NCBI GenBank assembly: GCA_031414805.1
Contig: JANOQJ010000008.1
Span: 1-64,000 of the forward strand
Direction: 5' to 3'
DNA length: 64,000 bases
DNA from: JAAFIW01 sp031414805
GTDB taxonomy: Bacteria; Pseudomonadota; Gammaproteobacteria; Burkholderiales; Burkholderiaceae_C
Positions 35,260 through 45,100 of this stretch are shown one piece after another. Both the position numbers and the translations under genes were made by a program. The first letter of the stretch is position 1. The number at the start of each line of letters is the position of its first letter. Below the pieces are notes generated by a model. The model did no database searches. It was not told the DNA's origin and worked only from the letters and a program-made list of their open reading frames with translations.

Positions 35260-35325
35260 TGATTGCTATATTTTATATAGCTGCTTGAGCAGCATTGAAT
35301 AGGGCTACAGGCCGATTTGACCACT
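35260..35325 (+). repeat. CTGCTTGAGCAG element, copy 10
   Basis: TATATAGCTGCTTGAGCAGC, ATTGAATAGGGCTACAGGCC, then GATTTGACCAC. It lies between the ParA-like and GNAT genes. Confidence 0.85.
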
Positions 35326-35340
35326 ATTTACAAGGCTGGC

Positions 35341-35859
35341 TCAAACAGCATCTACCCGTATGGCCATGCAAATATCGTCGCAATAATTGCCATCCGTTAG
35401 CTGTACGCGTTGCCTGAGCCGACCTTCTTCAATAAATCCCAAGGAAGCGTACAACGCAATGGCGCGCGCGTTAACGGCGCGGACGTTCAACTCAATTTTT
35501 CGGGTCGACGGGTGCGCAGTTGCCCAGGCAATCAACGCGGACAGAATGAGACGACCGTGCCCTTGCCCGGTGTGTCCTGGATGCACGCAAAGATCAAGCT
35601 GCAGGACATGCGAAATGCGTCGGCGGGGCAAGCGCACCACGCAGCCGTGGCCGACTATTTCGCCAGGCTCAGCGCCAAGCTTACAAGCTACCAAATACTT
35701 GCCATGGCCGTCGGACACGTATCGAATGCGCTGCGCAAAATCAAGTGCAGTCAGCTCGTCGGGGTAAGACACCAGTTGCCCCGCTGTTTCGGCTGTCGCT
35801 TGCTGTGCCCGACACAGAGTCGGAGCATCTTGCACCGTCGCGTCGCGTAGCGTGACCAC
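35341..35859 (-). CDS. GNAT family N-acetyltransferase
   Basis: 172 residues, GTG start at 35859. The GNAT core is visible: beta-strand text VLQLDLCVHPGHTGQGHGRLILSALIAWA gives the acetyl-CoA loop (V-x-P-x-x-x-GxGxG-like). NVRAVNARAIALYASLGF is the typical C-terminal motif. The acceptor substrate is unknown. It starts 3 bases after the argA stop on the same strand, suggesting one transcript. Confidence 0.9.
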   Translation of the reverse strand: MVTLRDATVQDAPTLCRAQQATAETAGQLVSYPDELTALDFAQRIRYVSDGHGKYLVACKLGAEPGEIVGHGCVVRLPRRRISHVLQLDLCVHPGHTGQGHGRLILSALIAWATAHPSTRKIELNVRAVNARAIALYASLGFIEEGRLRQRVQLTDGNYCDDICMAIRVDAV

Positions 35860-35862
35860 TTT

Positions 35863-37212
35863 TCACCCCAGTTTTTTGACCAACACCAGGCTCTTGCGAT
35901 CCCAGTTGTATTTGCGCTTGCGCGCTTCGGGCAGCCAGTCGGGATCCACCTGGGTGAAGCCGCGTTTCAAAAACCAGTGCATGGTGCGGGTGGTCAGCAC
36001 AAAAATGCTGTCCAGCCCCATTTCTTTGGCCCGCTGCTCCACGCGGCGCAGCACTTTTTCGCCATCGCCCTGGCCCTGGCTTTGCGGTGACACGGTCAGC
36101 GCGGCCATTTCTGCGGTGCGGCTTTCGGTGTAGGGGTATAGGGCCGCGCAGGCAAAAATCACGCCGTCGTGGTCGATGATGGTGTAGTTCGCCACATCGC
36201 GCTCGATCTCGGTGCGGCTGCGCTTGACCAGGGTGCCGTCTTTCTCGAATGGCTCGATCAGTTGCAGGATGCCGCCCACGTCGTCGGGCGTGGCCTCGCG
36301 CAGCTCTTCCAGCTTTTCGTCAATCACCATCGTGCCCACGCCATCGTGCACATATATCTCTAGCAGCAGCGAGCCGTCCAGCGCAAACGGCAAGATGTGG
36401 CTGCGCTCCACGCCCGCCTTGCAGGCCGTCACGCAATGCTGCAGGTAGAAACCGGGGTCGGTGGGCAACTGGGCCGGGGGCAGCTGGGCCATGAGCTTTT
36501 CGGCGGCGGCCAGGGGCAGCTCGGTATCAATCGGATTGTCTTCGCCGTCGGGCTCACCAGGGCGCATGCGCAGGCCAGGCACTTCGGTGAGAAAAATCAG
36601 TTTGTCGGCCTGCAAAGCAATGGCTACGCTGGTCGCCACTTCTTCCATGGTGAGGTTGAACGCCTCGCCAGTCGGTGAAAAACCAAACGGCGACAGTAGC
36701 ACCATGGCCCCAAAGCCCAGGGTGCGGGTAATGCCCGCCACATCCACCTTGCGCACCAGACCGCTGTGCTGAAAGTCCACCCCATCGACCACGCCCACGG
36801 GCCGCGCCGTGATGAAGTTGCCCGAGATCACCCGCACGGTGGAGCCTGCCATCGGCGTGTTGGGCAGGCCCTGGCTGAAGGCCGCTTCTATTTCGTAGCG
36901 CAACTGGCCCGCCGCTTCCTGCGCGCAGTCCAGCGCCACCTCGTCGGTGATGCGGATGCCGTGCGAATACTTGGGTGTATGACCCTTGGCCAACAGCTGC
37001 TCGTTGACCTGCGGGCGAAAGCCATGCACCAGCACCACCTTCACGCCCATGCTCTGAATCAGCGCCAAGTCTTGCGCCAGGTGCTGCAATTTGCCCGCCG
37101 CAATGGCTTCGCCAGCAATGCCCACCACAAAGGTTTTGCCCCGGTGCATGTGGATGTAAGGCGCGACGGAGCGGAACCAGGGGACGAAGGTGAAATTGAA
37201 GACGGTGGACAT
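35863..37212 (-). CDS. argA: Amino-acid N-acetyltransferase (N-acetylglutamate synthase)
   Basis: 449 residues from ATG 37212; longer in-frame text upstream does not look like the family. The N-terminal amino-acid kinase domain begins FVPWFRSVAPYIHMHRGKTFVVGIAGEA, with LVHGFRPQVNEQL. The C-terminal GNAT domain has LTVSPQSQGQGDGEKVLRRVE. It makes N-acetylglutamate, the first step of arginine synthesis, and arginine feedback via the kinase domain is expected. The next gene, a second GNAT, follows 3 bases later. Confidence 0.96.
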   Translation of the reverse strand: MSTVFNFTFVPWFRSVAPYIHMHRGKTFVVGIAGEAIAAGKLQHLAQDLALIQSMGVKVVLVHGFRPQVNEQLLAKGHTPKYSHGIRITDEVALDCAQEAAGQLRYEIEAAFSQGLPNTPMAGSTVRVISGNFITARPVGVVDGVDFQHSGLVRKVDVAGITRTLGFGAMVLLSPFGFSPTGEAFNLTMEEVATSVAIALQADKLIFLTEVPGLRMRPGEPDGEDNPIDTELPLAAAEKLMAQLPPAQLPTDPGFYLQHCVTACKAGVERSHILPFALDGSLLLEIYVHDGVGTMVIDEKLEELREATPDDVGGILQLIEPFEKDGTLVKRSRTEIERDVANYTIIDHDGVIFACAALYPYTESRTAEMAALTVSPQSQGQGDGEKVLRRVEQRAKEMGLDSIFVLTTRTMHWFLKRGFTQVDPDWLPEARKRKYNWDRKSLVLVKKLG

Positions 37213-37500
37213 GGGCTGGGATGCGGATTTTGGTATGGATCGATTATTGGTGACTACTCGTCCAGCACATGAACAAAGCGCTTGTTGCCGGGCAGGCGAT
37301 AGACCGAACAATCGCGCACATCGATGGTGGCGATGCGTTGGATTTTCAAATGAATGGCCAAATAAACCGGGCTGGCATCGCAAAAATCCATGGGCAGATC
37401 ATCGTACTATGGCAACGCTGCCTGAATCGTCAACAGCTCAATCGTTCAACACGTGTTCTCGTGTTGCACGAGTTCACGTTTATTTGTTCACACGCCGGGA

Positions 37501-37902
37501 TCAGCCCTGAAGCGCCCAATAGTGCGCGGTTGCGAAGCCACCGCAAATGACCGACGACCACAGCATGAAAGGCGTGCGAAGCGGCGAAACAAAGGGTGCT
37601 AGCACCAGCACCACGACGGCGCGCAGCGCGTAGATGCCGGTGATGACCCACACCAACTCGCGGCGCCAGGGCAGCCATTCGCAGCAAGCGCCCAGTGACA
37701 GCGTGTAGACACCGAAGCCGGCTAAGGTCAGGGCGATGGCGGCGGTGATCACTGCGGGCTTGGCGTGGCCTTGCTCGGCCCAGCGCGCCATTTGCTCACC
37801 AGCGCCGAAAAAACGGTACCACGGTGCGCCACCCCAGATGATGGCGATGTGCAAGGCGGCGGCTGCAAAATCCAGCGCGCTGGCCAACGCGATGGCGCTC
37901 AT
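37501..37902 (-). CDS. Small four-helix membrane protein, unknown
   Basis: 133 residues with four hydrophobic segments (near 5-25, 47-70, 82-103, 110-130). Text includes HIAIIWGGAPWYRFFGAGEQMA. Not recognised beyond membrane protein. Its ATG overlaps the TetR stop by 4 bases, so it belongs to the 38833-37501 unit. Confidence 0.8.
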   Translation of the reverse strand: MSAIALASALDFAAAALHIAIIWGGAPWYRFFGAGEQMARWAEQGHAKPAVITAAIALTLAGFGVYTLSLGACCEWLPWRRELVWVITGIYALRAVVVLVLAPFVSPLRTPFMLWSSVICGGFATAHYWALQG

Positions 37903-38447
37903 GGCTTGCGCCCCGAATCAGCTAGCAGCAACTCTGTCAAGAATTGATCCATCCGAACGGCGTCAGCCTTCTTCAGCATGGGCAAGTGTTGAATGCCGAT
38001 CAGATGCGCGTAGCCGACTTGCGCCATCAGCTTGGCGCGTTCAGGGCTAGCGCCCATGCGTTGCGCCAACTCTTTCAGGTATGCCAGACGCTGGGTATCG
38101 ACGGCGGCTACCGCGCTGGCGACTTCGGGGTGGCTGTTTCCCCAGGCGCGCAGCGCGACCTCGGGCTTCATGTCTTTGGCATACACCAGCTCACTCATGC
38201 GCTGGCTGCGTTGCCTCGGTTCCTCAATAGCAGCCACGGTGTCGATCAGGCGCTGGGTGTAGGTGACTTGCCAGTAGTCCAGCATGGCGGTCACGAAGTC
38301 GGCGTGGTGCAGGAAGTGGTGATAGAACGAGCCTTTTGTGACACCCACCGCACTACACAGCGCCTCAACGTTCAGGCGTTTGGGTCCACCGTCTGCCACC
38401 AGTCGCAAACCCGCCTCCAGCCAGTCACTGCGTGTCAGTGCGGCCAT
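37899..38447 (-). CDS. TetR/AcrR-family regulator
   Basis: 182 residues from ATG 38447. N-terminal HTH: TRSDWLEAGLRLVADGGPKRLNVEALCSAVGVTKGSFYHHF. The ligand domain is helical. It sits between two small membrane proteins, overlapping the downstream one (ATGA) and starting 3 bases after the stop of the upstream one. A palindromic site lies before the first gene, so it is probably autoregulated. Confidence 0.92.
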   Translation of the reverse strand: MAALTRSDWLEAGLRLVADGGPKRLNVEALCSAVGVTKGSFYHHFLHHADFVTAMLDYWQVTYTQRLIDTVAAIEEPRQRSQRMSELVYAKDMKPEVALRAWGNSHPEVASAVAAVDTQRLAYLKELAQRMGASPERAKLMAQVGYAHLIGIQHLPMLKKADAVRMDQFLTELLLADSGRKP

Positions 38448-38449
38448 GT

Positions 38450-38833
38450 TCAGGCGGGGTTTGGGGCTTGGCGACGCAGCAATAGCATGCACAAACCCAG
38501 CGCGACGAGCAGCCATGCGCCCGACGCGGGCAGCACATAAGCCACCAACAAGCCCATGAACAACATGCCCCAGCCCAGCGATGCGGGCAGAGCGCCGACG
38601 CGGTCTAACCACTGTTGCATGAGCCATCCCAATAACAACCAAGACACACCGGCCACCTGGAACCACAGCGCGGCAAAGCGATCCATGTGCATGCCACCGA
38701 CGTACTCGATGCTGTGCCACCAACCCGCCTGGCTCCATGCCGCCAGAATATTCCAGCTGAGCATCAGGCCTAAAACGCAATGAACTACGCCAATGGCCAC
38801 GAGCAGCCAGCCGCAACGTCGATAAGCCCACAT
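38450..38833 (-). CDS. DUF6463-like membrane protein, first gene of the TetR unit
   Basis: 127 residues with four hydrophobic segments and text YRRCGWLLVAIGVVHCVLGLM, MDRFAALWFQVAGVSWLLLGWL. I recall this as DUF6463; the function is unknown. ATG 38833 has GGAGGT 8 bases upstream. It precedes the TetR gene in one transcript. Confidence 0.82.
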   Translation of the reverse strand: MWAYRRCGWLLVAIGVVHCVLGLMLSWNILAAWSQAGWWHSIEYVGGMHMDRFAALWFQVAGVSWLLLGWLMQQWLDRVGALPASLGWGMLFMGLLVAYVLPASGAWLLVALGLCMLLLRRQAPNPA

Positions 38834-38874
38834 GAAATACCTCCGGAGTCTGGGTTGTAAAGTGCTTCAGCATA

Positions 38875-38887
38875 CCATACGGTATGG
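38875..38887. promoter_or_regulatory. Palindromic TetR-type operator
   Basis: CCATACGGTATGG is a perfect palindrome around a central G, within ATACCATACGGTAT. It lies 42 bases before the start of the TetR-containing unit. It is the natural candidate for the TetR protein's own site. Confidence 0.7.
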
Positions 38888-38912
38888 AATGGGATATGAC
38901 CGTATCGATACG

Positions 38913-40820
38913 TCATGCCGCCGCAAACGCCGCCAGCCTGTCTGCATACGGCTCCAGCACACTCGGCTCGGTCGCCACCGTCAAACCCAGCCAATCCGCC
39001 AGCTTTTGTTTGGCAATTTCGCCGTGCTCAACCAGTTCCTGGGTGATGGCCACCAGGGTGCTGCGGTGCTGGGCCAGCAGCTTGCTGGCGCGGGTGTATT
39101 GCTCGGCCAGCAGGGCTTCGATGGCGGCGTTGGTGGGGGCGACATCGGTGTTCAGGTTGTCGTTGGTGTCGTGCGTCACGTCGGTGCGGCTCAGGCGGCT
39201 GCCAAAGCCATAGTGGCGTACGAATTGCGCGGCTTCGGCGGTGGCCTGTTTGTAGTCCTGCTCGGCACCCGTGGTGCAGGCGTCCTGGCCAAACACCAGG
39301 GCTTCGGCGGCGCGACCGCCCAGGCCCACGCAAATCATGTCCAGGCAGTTCTGGCGGGAGTACGAGCGCAGGCTCATGAAGCTGTTGTAGCCACCGTCAA
39401 ACGAGGCCACATTGATTTTCAGCTCCTGCGGTGGTTGTTTGAACAGCAGGCAATACAGCAGGCCATGACCCGCCTCATGCACGGCCAGCAGCGCCCGAAA
39501 GTCGCAGTTGGCGCGTTGCTTCAAGCGGTTCAACTCGAAGTTCACAGGGTAGTAGGTTTGCTGCAGGCCAAACGCGACGCACAGGTGCTTGCGGTCGTCG
39601 GCCAGCGTCACGCGCAGCGGATCCAGCGGCGTGGCACCTTGTTCAATGGCCCACAGGGTGGCGTTGACCAGCGGTGCGCTCAAGATGTTGTGAATCGACG
39701 AAAACAGCGGACGCGTGCCTTGCGCCGGGAACACAGCGTTGGCATAGATTTCGGCCTTTACCGCCTCGTCAATCTCAAAGCAAAGGCCTGATGTGCGCGC
39801 AATGTCCTGCACGTAGCGGGCACACATGTTGGTAATGAGCTTTTGGTAAGTGGCACGGCTGAAGCTGGGGTAGATCACGTGGTTGTTGCCCAGCCTTGCA
39901 ATCTGCTCGGGCTTGAAGCGCTCTCCCAGTGCTTTTTTCACGTCGATGATGGACAGCTTTTGCGTGAGCGCATGAAAAATGTCGGCATCGGTGTCGCAGT
40001 CTTCCACCCGCTTGGCGGTCTGCTCGTACATCTCGTCCAGGTTGCCTGAGACGAAGACCAGGAGCTTGCTGTAGTCGGTTTCCCAGGCGCTTTGCTGTTG
40101 GCGAAAGGCGTGCAGACGAGTTTGAATTTCATCGGGCGACCAGCCCATGATCTCCAGCAGCGGCTCTTTGAGCTTGAGGCTTTGTTTGAACTCGCGCGCC
40201 TCAAAGGGCGACAGTTTGAATTTGTAGGGTGCTTTTTTGCTGCCTTCAGCATCTGGTGATTCGCGCTCCAGGTCATATTGCGAATGCGCCAGCGACGATT
40301 CAATGCTGCTCATGAACGACAGAGCCGGGGCCAGGCGGCCGTCGGACAGCAGGGCCCACACGTCCTGGTAGCGCTCCACCTTCACGTCTTCGCCCTTGCT
40401 GTTGACGGTGCGAAAACGCTGGAACTCGTCCAGCACCAGCATGCCGGCGCAGCCCTCTTCAATGCCCGAGTCGGCCAGCATGCCCGAAATGCTGCTGGCG
40501 TAGTAACCCGAGCCGTTGGAAAAGCCGTCCATTTGAACTTCGACAAAGCGGTCGTAAAAGCCCAGCTTTTGCGCAATCGAGCGCGTCAGCTGCGTTTTGC
40601 CGGTGCCGGTCAGGCCCCACAGGCAAATGATGACGGGGCGGTTGATGATGTCGGGCAGCACGTACCAGGCGCGCAGCGAGTCCATTACGCGGTCAATCAC
40701 CGCGTCAATGCCAAACAGTTCGGCCTTCAGTTCAGTGGCCACCTGTGCCAGGTGCGCGCTGCGCTGGGCGATGTGGGTGTGCAAGCTGGCTTGCACGAGA
40801 GATGGAATGTCGTTTTTCAT
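38913..40820 (-). CDS. Soluble AAA+ ATPase fused to an M41 (FtsH-like) metalloprotease
   Basis: 635 residues. The AAA+ domain is at about 35-370, with Walker A LWGLTGTGKTQLTR (near 68-81) and Walker B MLVLDEFQRF. The surrounding text resembles Clp/HslU-type rather than FtsH AAA. The M41 zinc site HEAGH starts at 448, LGGRAAEALVFG follows, and the third ligand Asp522 is in TTGAEQDYKQAT. No transmembrane segment is seen, unlike FtsH. It is probably an ATP-driven cytoplasmic protease. It overlaps the 258-residue gene by 4 bases (ATGA). Confidence 0.87.
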   Translation of the reverse strand: MKNDIPSLVQASLHTHIAQRSAHLAQVATELKAELFGIDAVIDRVMDSLRAWYVLPDIINRPVIICLWGLTGTGKTQLTRSIAQKLGFYDRFVEVQMDGFSNGSGYYASSISGMLADSGIEEGCAGMLVLDEFQRFRTVNSKGEDVKVERYQDVWALLSDGRLAPALSFMSSIESSLAHSQYDLERESPDAEGSKKAPYKFKLSPFEAREFKQSLKLKEPLLEIMGWSPDEIQTRLHAFRQQQSAWETDYSKLLVFVSGNLDEMYEQTAKRVEDCDTDADIFHALTQKLSIIDVKKALGERFKPEQIARLGNNHVIYPSFSRATYQKLITNMCARYVQDIARTSGLCFEIDEAVKAEIYANAVFPAQGTRPLFSSIHNILSAPLVNATLWAIEQGATPLDPLRVTLADDRKHLCVAFGLQQTYYPVNFELNRLKQRANCDFRALLAVHEAGHGLLYCLLFKQPPQELKINVASFDGGYNSFMSLRSYSRQNCLDMICVGLGGRAAEALVFGQDACTTGAEQDYKQATAEAAQFVRHYGFGSRLSRTDVTHDTNDNLNTDVAPTNAAIEALLAEQYTRASKLLAQHRSTLVAITQELVEHGEIAKQKLADWLGLTVATEPSVLEPYADRLAAFAAA

Positions 40821-41593
40821 ACCGAAGTGTTTTCAAGTTCGAGTTGCCGCAGTTGGGCACCATTGAGTTGGCGTTTTTCTGCGGCGTAGTAGCTAGCATG
40901 GCCATACAGCTGCCAGTTTGCGACCCGGTCGTGAAGCGAGACCATGCGGTCGCGCACGCGGTCGTAACGGCTGAAATCGCGAATGTGTCCGTCGCCCAGA
41001 GGGGGCAGGGTGCCCAGCGTCAGCGCGTACCAGATGCCATCGAGCTGCTTAAGCACGTAGCCGTCTTTTCGCAGCACCGTATCAACAGGCGGGGTGGGTC
41101 GCGCATAGCGTGCGGCGCGGGCTGCAGCGTGGTGCTTGTTGAACAGCAAAATGCCAGTGCGCGGGTGCACATACAGCTCGTGCCACGATTGCCGGATCGG
41201 CACCAAGCCTTTCTTGCCCCAATGGTCATTGGGCACCCAGACCTGCTCGTCCTGCCACACGCAGTGCCGCTCAACCATCTGATCCAGGTGCGAGTAAATG
41301 TGGGCCTGCACGGTGTTGCGACTGTCGATATGGGCCGACAGCTCGCTGAACACCTTGTCCCATGGGCGGTTGACTTGTTGACCCAGCCAGCGCTTCAGGG
41401 GCGCCAGGTTTTCATTGAGCCACTTGGTGCGCCCATAACCCTTTTTCATGCCCAGGTGACTGGGCGCGTTGTCGGCTTCTTTCCAGCAGCGTGCTGCGCC
41501 ATTGCGGTAGGCACGGCCATCGCCTTGCACGTGACCGCCTTTGCGCGGCCGCTCCACGATCACTTTGTACATGTCTTCTCTCATATCAATCAA
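40817..41593 (-). CDS. Unknown partner of the AAA-M41 protease
   Basis: 258 residues, not recognised. It is basic and Trp/Tyr/His-rich, with text YKVIVERPRKGG, TKWLNENLAPLKRWLGQQV and RPWDKVFSELSAHID. No Cys cluster or membrane segment. It is coupled to the AAA-M41 gene by an ATGA overlap, so a substrate, adaptor or regulator role is plausible but unproven. Confidence 0.78.
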   Translation of the reverse strand: MIDMREDMYKVIVERPRKGGHVQGDGRAYRNGAARCWKEADNAPSHLGMKKGYGRTKWLNENLAPLKRWLGQQVNRPWDKVFSELSAHIDSRNTVQAHIYSHLDQMVERHCVWQDEQVWVPNDHWGKKGLVPIRQSWHELYVHPRTGILLFNKHHAAARAARYARPTPPVDTVLRKDGYVLKQLDGIWYALTLGTLPPLGDGHIRDFSRYDRVRDRMVSLHDRVANWQLYGHASYYAAEKRQLNGAQLRQLELENTSV

Positions 41594-41617
41594 TCTCCAG
41601 AATGTGAAGCCGCGCGG

Positions 41618-41851
41618 TCAATCGCGCAGCGGCTCGCGCACGAGCTTGTGCAGCGCCACGGTGGTGGCCCGGCGTGTGGCGCCCTGGCTGCGAATGTGTT
41701 TGCCCGCGCCTGCAGATGCAGCGCGGTGGGCCATGGCGTAAACCACGGGGTTGCGCGGTGGCGTAGCAGGCAAGGTCAGCGGCTTGCGCATGCGCTGCAG
41801 CTGTTTGACTTTTCCCTGCGCGAAGGCGCGTGAAAAAAATTTGGCACTCAT
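41618..41851 (-). CDS. Small basic protein, first gene of the AAA-M41 unit
   Basis: 77 residues from ATG 41851, with TTTTGGAG about 9 bases upstream. Arg/Lys/Ala-rich (KQLQRMRKPLTLPATPPRN, ATRRATTVALHKLV). Not recognised. It ends 24 bases before the 258-residue gene. A terminator-like hairpin with a U-run lies directly before its ribosome-binding site. Confidence 0.65.
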   Translation of the reverse strand: MSAKFFSRAFAQGKVKQLQRMRKPLTLPATPPRNPVVYAMAHRAASAGAGKHIRSQGATRRATTVALHKLVREPLRD

Positions 41852-41872
41852 GGTGCGGCACTCCAAAAGCAA

Positions 41873-41935
41873 AAAGCCCCGGCTCATGGAACCAGGGCTT
41901 TGGGCTTTAGCGAATCGCTGAATGCAGGTCGCTAA
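41873..41935 (-). promoter_or_regulatory. Two-hairpin leader, possible attenuator of the AAA-M41 unit
   Basis: Read on the minus strand, TTAGCGA/TCGCTAA forms a first hairpin (41935-41907). AAAGCCCTGG/CCGGGGCTTT then forms a second (41901-41873), followed by TTTTTGCTTTT. The ATG of the first gene is 22 bases further on. No minus-strand gene ends upstream, so this looks like a regulatory terminator in a 5' leader. Confidence 0.55.
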
Positions 41936-42185
41936 GGTGCCGGGGCGCGCTGGCTGAATGGTGTTGCACACATCCAGCCGGGGCGGCAGCGGTGCAGATC
42001 AGGTGAAGTCTAAAAATGTCATGTCGTTATTGCCTTTCAAGGGGAAGGCGCTGCAAGGTCATTCGTTGCAGCACGGTCTCAATTAGCGAAGGCGCGATTG
42101 TGGGGTGAGTAAGGGGCACAGTTCAAGTGTTTTCTGCGTAACTGCACGGGTGATGTTGCGCAGACGCGCCAACGATAATCGCTCC

Positions 42186-45100
42186 ATGTCGCTTGTGATC
42201 GAGTTCCCAGAATCCCTCCCCGTATCGGCTAAACGCGACGAAATCGCTGCTGCCATGGCGGCCCATCAAGTCATCATCGTCTGCGGTGAAACCGGCTCTG
42301 GCAAGACCACGCAGCTACCCAAAATCGCCTTGATGCTGGGGCGCGGCAAGTGCAACGCGCCGCCCGGCAAGGGGCGTTTGATTGGCCACACCCAGCCGCG
42401 CCGCATTGCCGCCACCAGCGTGGCCAAGCGCATTGCCGAAGAGCTGAAAACGCCGCTGGGCGACGTGGTGGGCTACAAGGTGCGGTTTGCGGATCGGCTG
42501 AGCCGTGATGCATCGGTGAAGCTGATGACCGACGGCATTTTGCTGGCCGAAACGCAGACTGACCCGCTGCTCAAAGCCTACGACACCATCATCATTGACG
42601 AGGCGCATGAGCGCAGCCTGAACATTGATTTTCTGCTGGGCTACCTGCGCGAGATCTTGCCGCGTAGGCCTGACTTGAAGGTGGTGGTGACATCGGCCAC
42701 GATTGATGCGCAGCGCTTTGCGGATCACTTCGCCAGCAGACCAAGCGCGGCCCCTGTCCCCGGCAAATCCGGGGGCCCCTCCCCGGATCGGGGCAGCGAC
42801 CCACACGAAGTGGGGGAGCGTGGGGGCCTGGTTCCAGCACCAGTCATCCTTGTCTCGGGCCGCATGTTCCCGGTCGAGCAGCGCTTTCGCCCGTTTGAAG
42901 AAAGCCGCGACTACGACATCAATGATGCGATAGCCGATGCGGTGGACGAGCTGTGGCGTGAGCCGGGTCAGCACGGCGACATCTTGATCTTCTTGCCCGG
43001 TGAGCGTGAAATCCGCGAAGCGGCTGATCACCTGCGCAAACATCTTTCCCACCAGCCACTGACGCGAAACGCGGAGGTGCTGCCGCTATTCGCCCGCCTG
43101 AGCCAGCCCGAGCAGGACCGCATTTTTGAAGGCCACACGGGCCGCCGCATCGTGCTGGCCACCAACGTGGCCGAGACCTCGCTCACCGTGCCAGGCATCC
43201 GATACGTCATTGATGCAGGCACAGCCCGCATGAAGCGCTACAGTTTTAGAAGCAAAGTGGAGCAGTTGCTGGTCGAGCCCATTAGCCAGGCGGCGGCGAA
43301 CCAGCGCGCGGGGCGCTGCGGCCGGGTGGCCAATGGCATTTGTATTCGCCTGTATGACGAGGCTGATTTCAACAGCCGCCCGCGCTTTACCGAGCCCGAA
43401 ATTCTGCGCAGCTCGCTGGCCGGTGTGATCTTGCGCATGAAGGCGCTGCGCCTGGGCAATGTGGAGCAGTTCCCTTTTCTGGAAGCGCCGCGCGCCAAAG
43501 CGATCAGCGATGGCTACCAGCTGCTGGCGGAGCTGGGCGCGGTGGATGATGCCAACGAACTGACCGCCATGGGCCACGAGCTGGCCAAACTGCCGCTAGA
43601 CCCGCGCGTGGGCCGCATGATTCTGGAAGCCCGCGAGCGCGGCGCACTCGACGAGGTGCTGGTGATTGCCAGTGCCCTGAGCCTGCAGGACGTGCGCGAC
43701 CGACCCATGGACATGCAACAAGCGGCCGACGCGGCGCATGTGAAATTTGACGACGACCGCAGTGAATTTGCGGGGTATTTGAAGGTGTGGAAGTGGCTGG
43801 ATGTGGCGCGCGGGGGCCACGGGAAAGACCACAAACTCAGCAACCGCCAATACGAGCAACTCCTCAAACAAAACTTCGTCAACATCCGCCGCGTGCGCGA
43901 GTGGCGCGACATTCACAGCCAGTTGCTCACCGTGGTGACCGAGCACAAGTGGCGCATCAACACGGCCCCCGCCAGCTACGAGAACCTGCACCAGTCCATG
44001 CTGGCGGGTTTGCTGGGCAACATCGGTTTCAAGCTGGAAGGTGAAGAAGCAGGTTCAGGGGAGTACCTGGGCGCACGCGGCATCAAGTTTCACCGCCACC
44101 CGGGTGCCCACCTGGCTAAAAAGCCGGGCCGCTGGATCGTGGTGGCCGAGCTGGTGGAAACCACCCGCCTGTTTGGCCGGGGCATTGCCAACATCGAGCC
44201 GCAGTGGCTGGAGCAGGTGGCGGGGCATTTGCTGAAGAAGCAGTTGCTGGAGCCGCACTGGGAAAAGAAGGCGGGCGAAGTGGTGGCGTTGGAGCGGGCC
44301 ACTTTGTATGGGCTGGTGATTTACAGCGGGCGGCGGGTGAACTACGGTCGGGTCGATCCACACGCTGCCCGAGAGATTTTCATTCGCGAGGCACTGGTGG
44401 CAGGCAATTGCCCGCCCGAGTGGGACAACCGCCTCCCCTTTCTGGCCGCCAACCGCAAACTCATTGCGCAGGTCGAATCGCTGGAGCACAAAAGCCGCAG
44501 GCAAGACGTGCTGGTCGACGACGAACTGATCTATGCCTTCTACGACAGCCAGGTTCCGCCAGATATCTACAGCGCCCAGTTGTTTGAAAACTGGTACCTG
44601 CCCACGAGCAAACAGCAACCCATGCTGCTCAAGCTCACACGCGAAGAGCTGATGCGCCACGAGGCGGCAGGCATCACCACGCAGGCGTTTCCCAAGTTCA
44701 TCCGCCTGGGCGGTGTGGACTGCGCCGCCAGCTACCTGCACGAGCCCGGCGACGCGCGCGACGGCGTGACGGTGACGGTGCCGCTGTTTGTGCTCAACCA
44801 AGTGGCCGACGAGCAGGCCGAGTGGCTGGTGCCCGGCATGTTGAAAGACAAGCTGCAGGCGCTGTTGAAAAGCTTGCCGCAAAAGCCTCGCTCACGCTTT
44901 GTGCCGCTGGGGGAATCGGCGGCGCGGCTCGCGGATGAACTGACCACACAACATGCCACCAGCACCGTCGGCCTGACCGATGCCCTGCTCAAGCAGGTGC
45001 GCGACGCCACCAGCCTGGACGTGAAACGTGCCGACTTCAAGCTGGACATGCTGGCCCCGCATTTGTTCATGAACTTTCGCGTGGTCGATGAGCATGGCCG

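Noticed and set aside
38448..38873. Long TetR form starting near 38873
   Set aside because: The extra residues run antiphase through the upstream membrane-protein gene; the HTH begins at the ATG at 38447.
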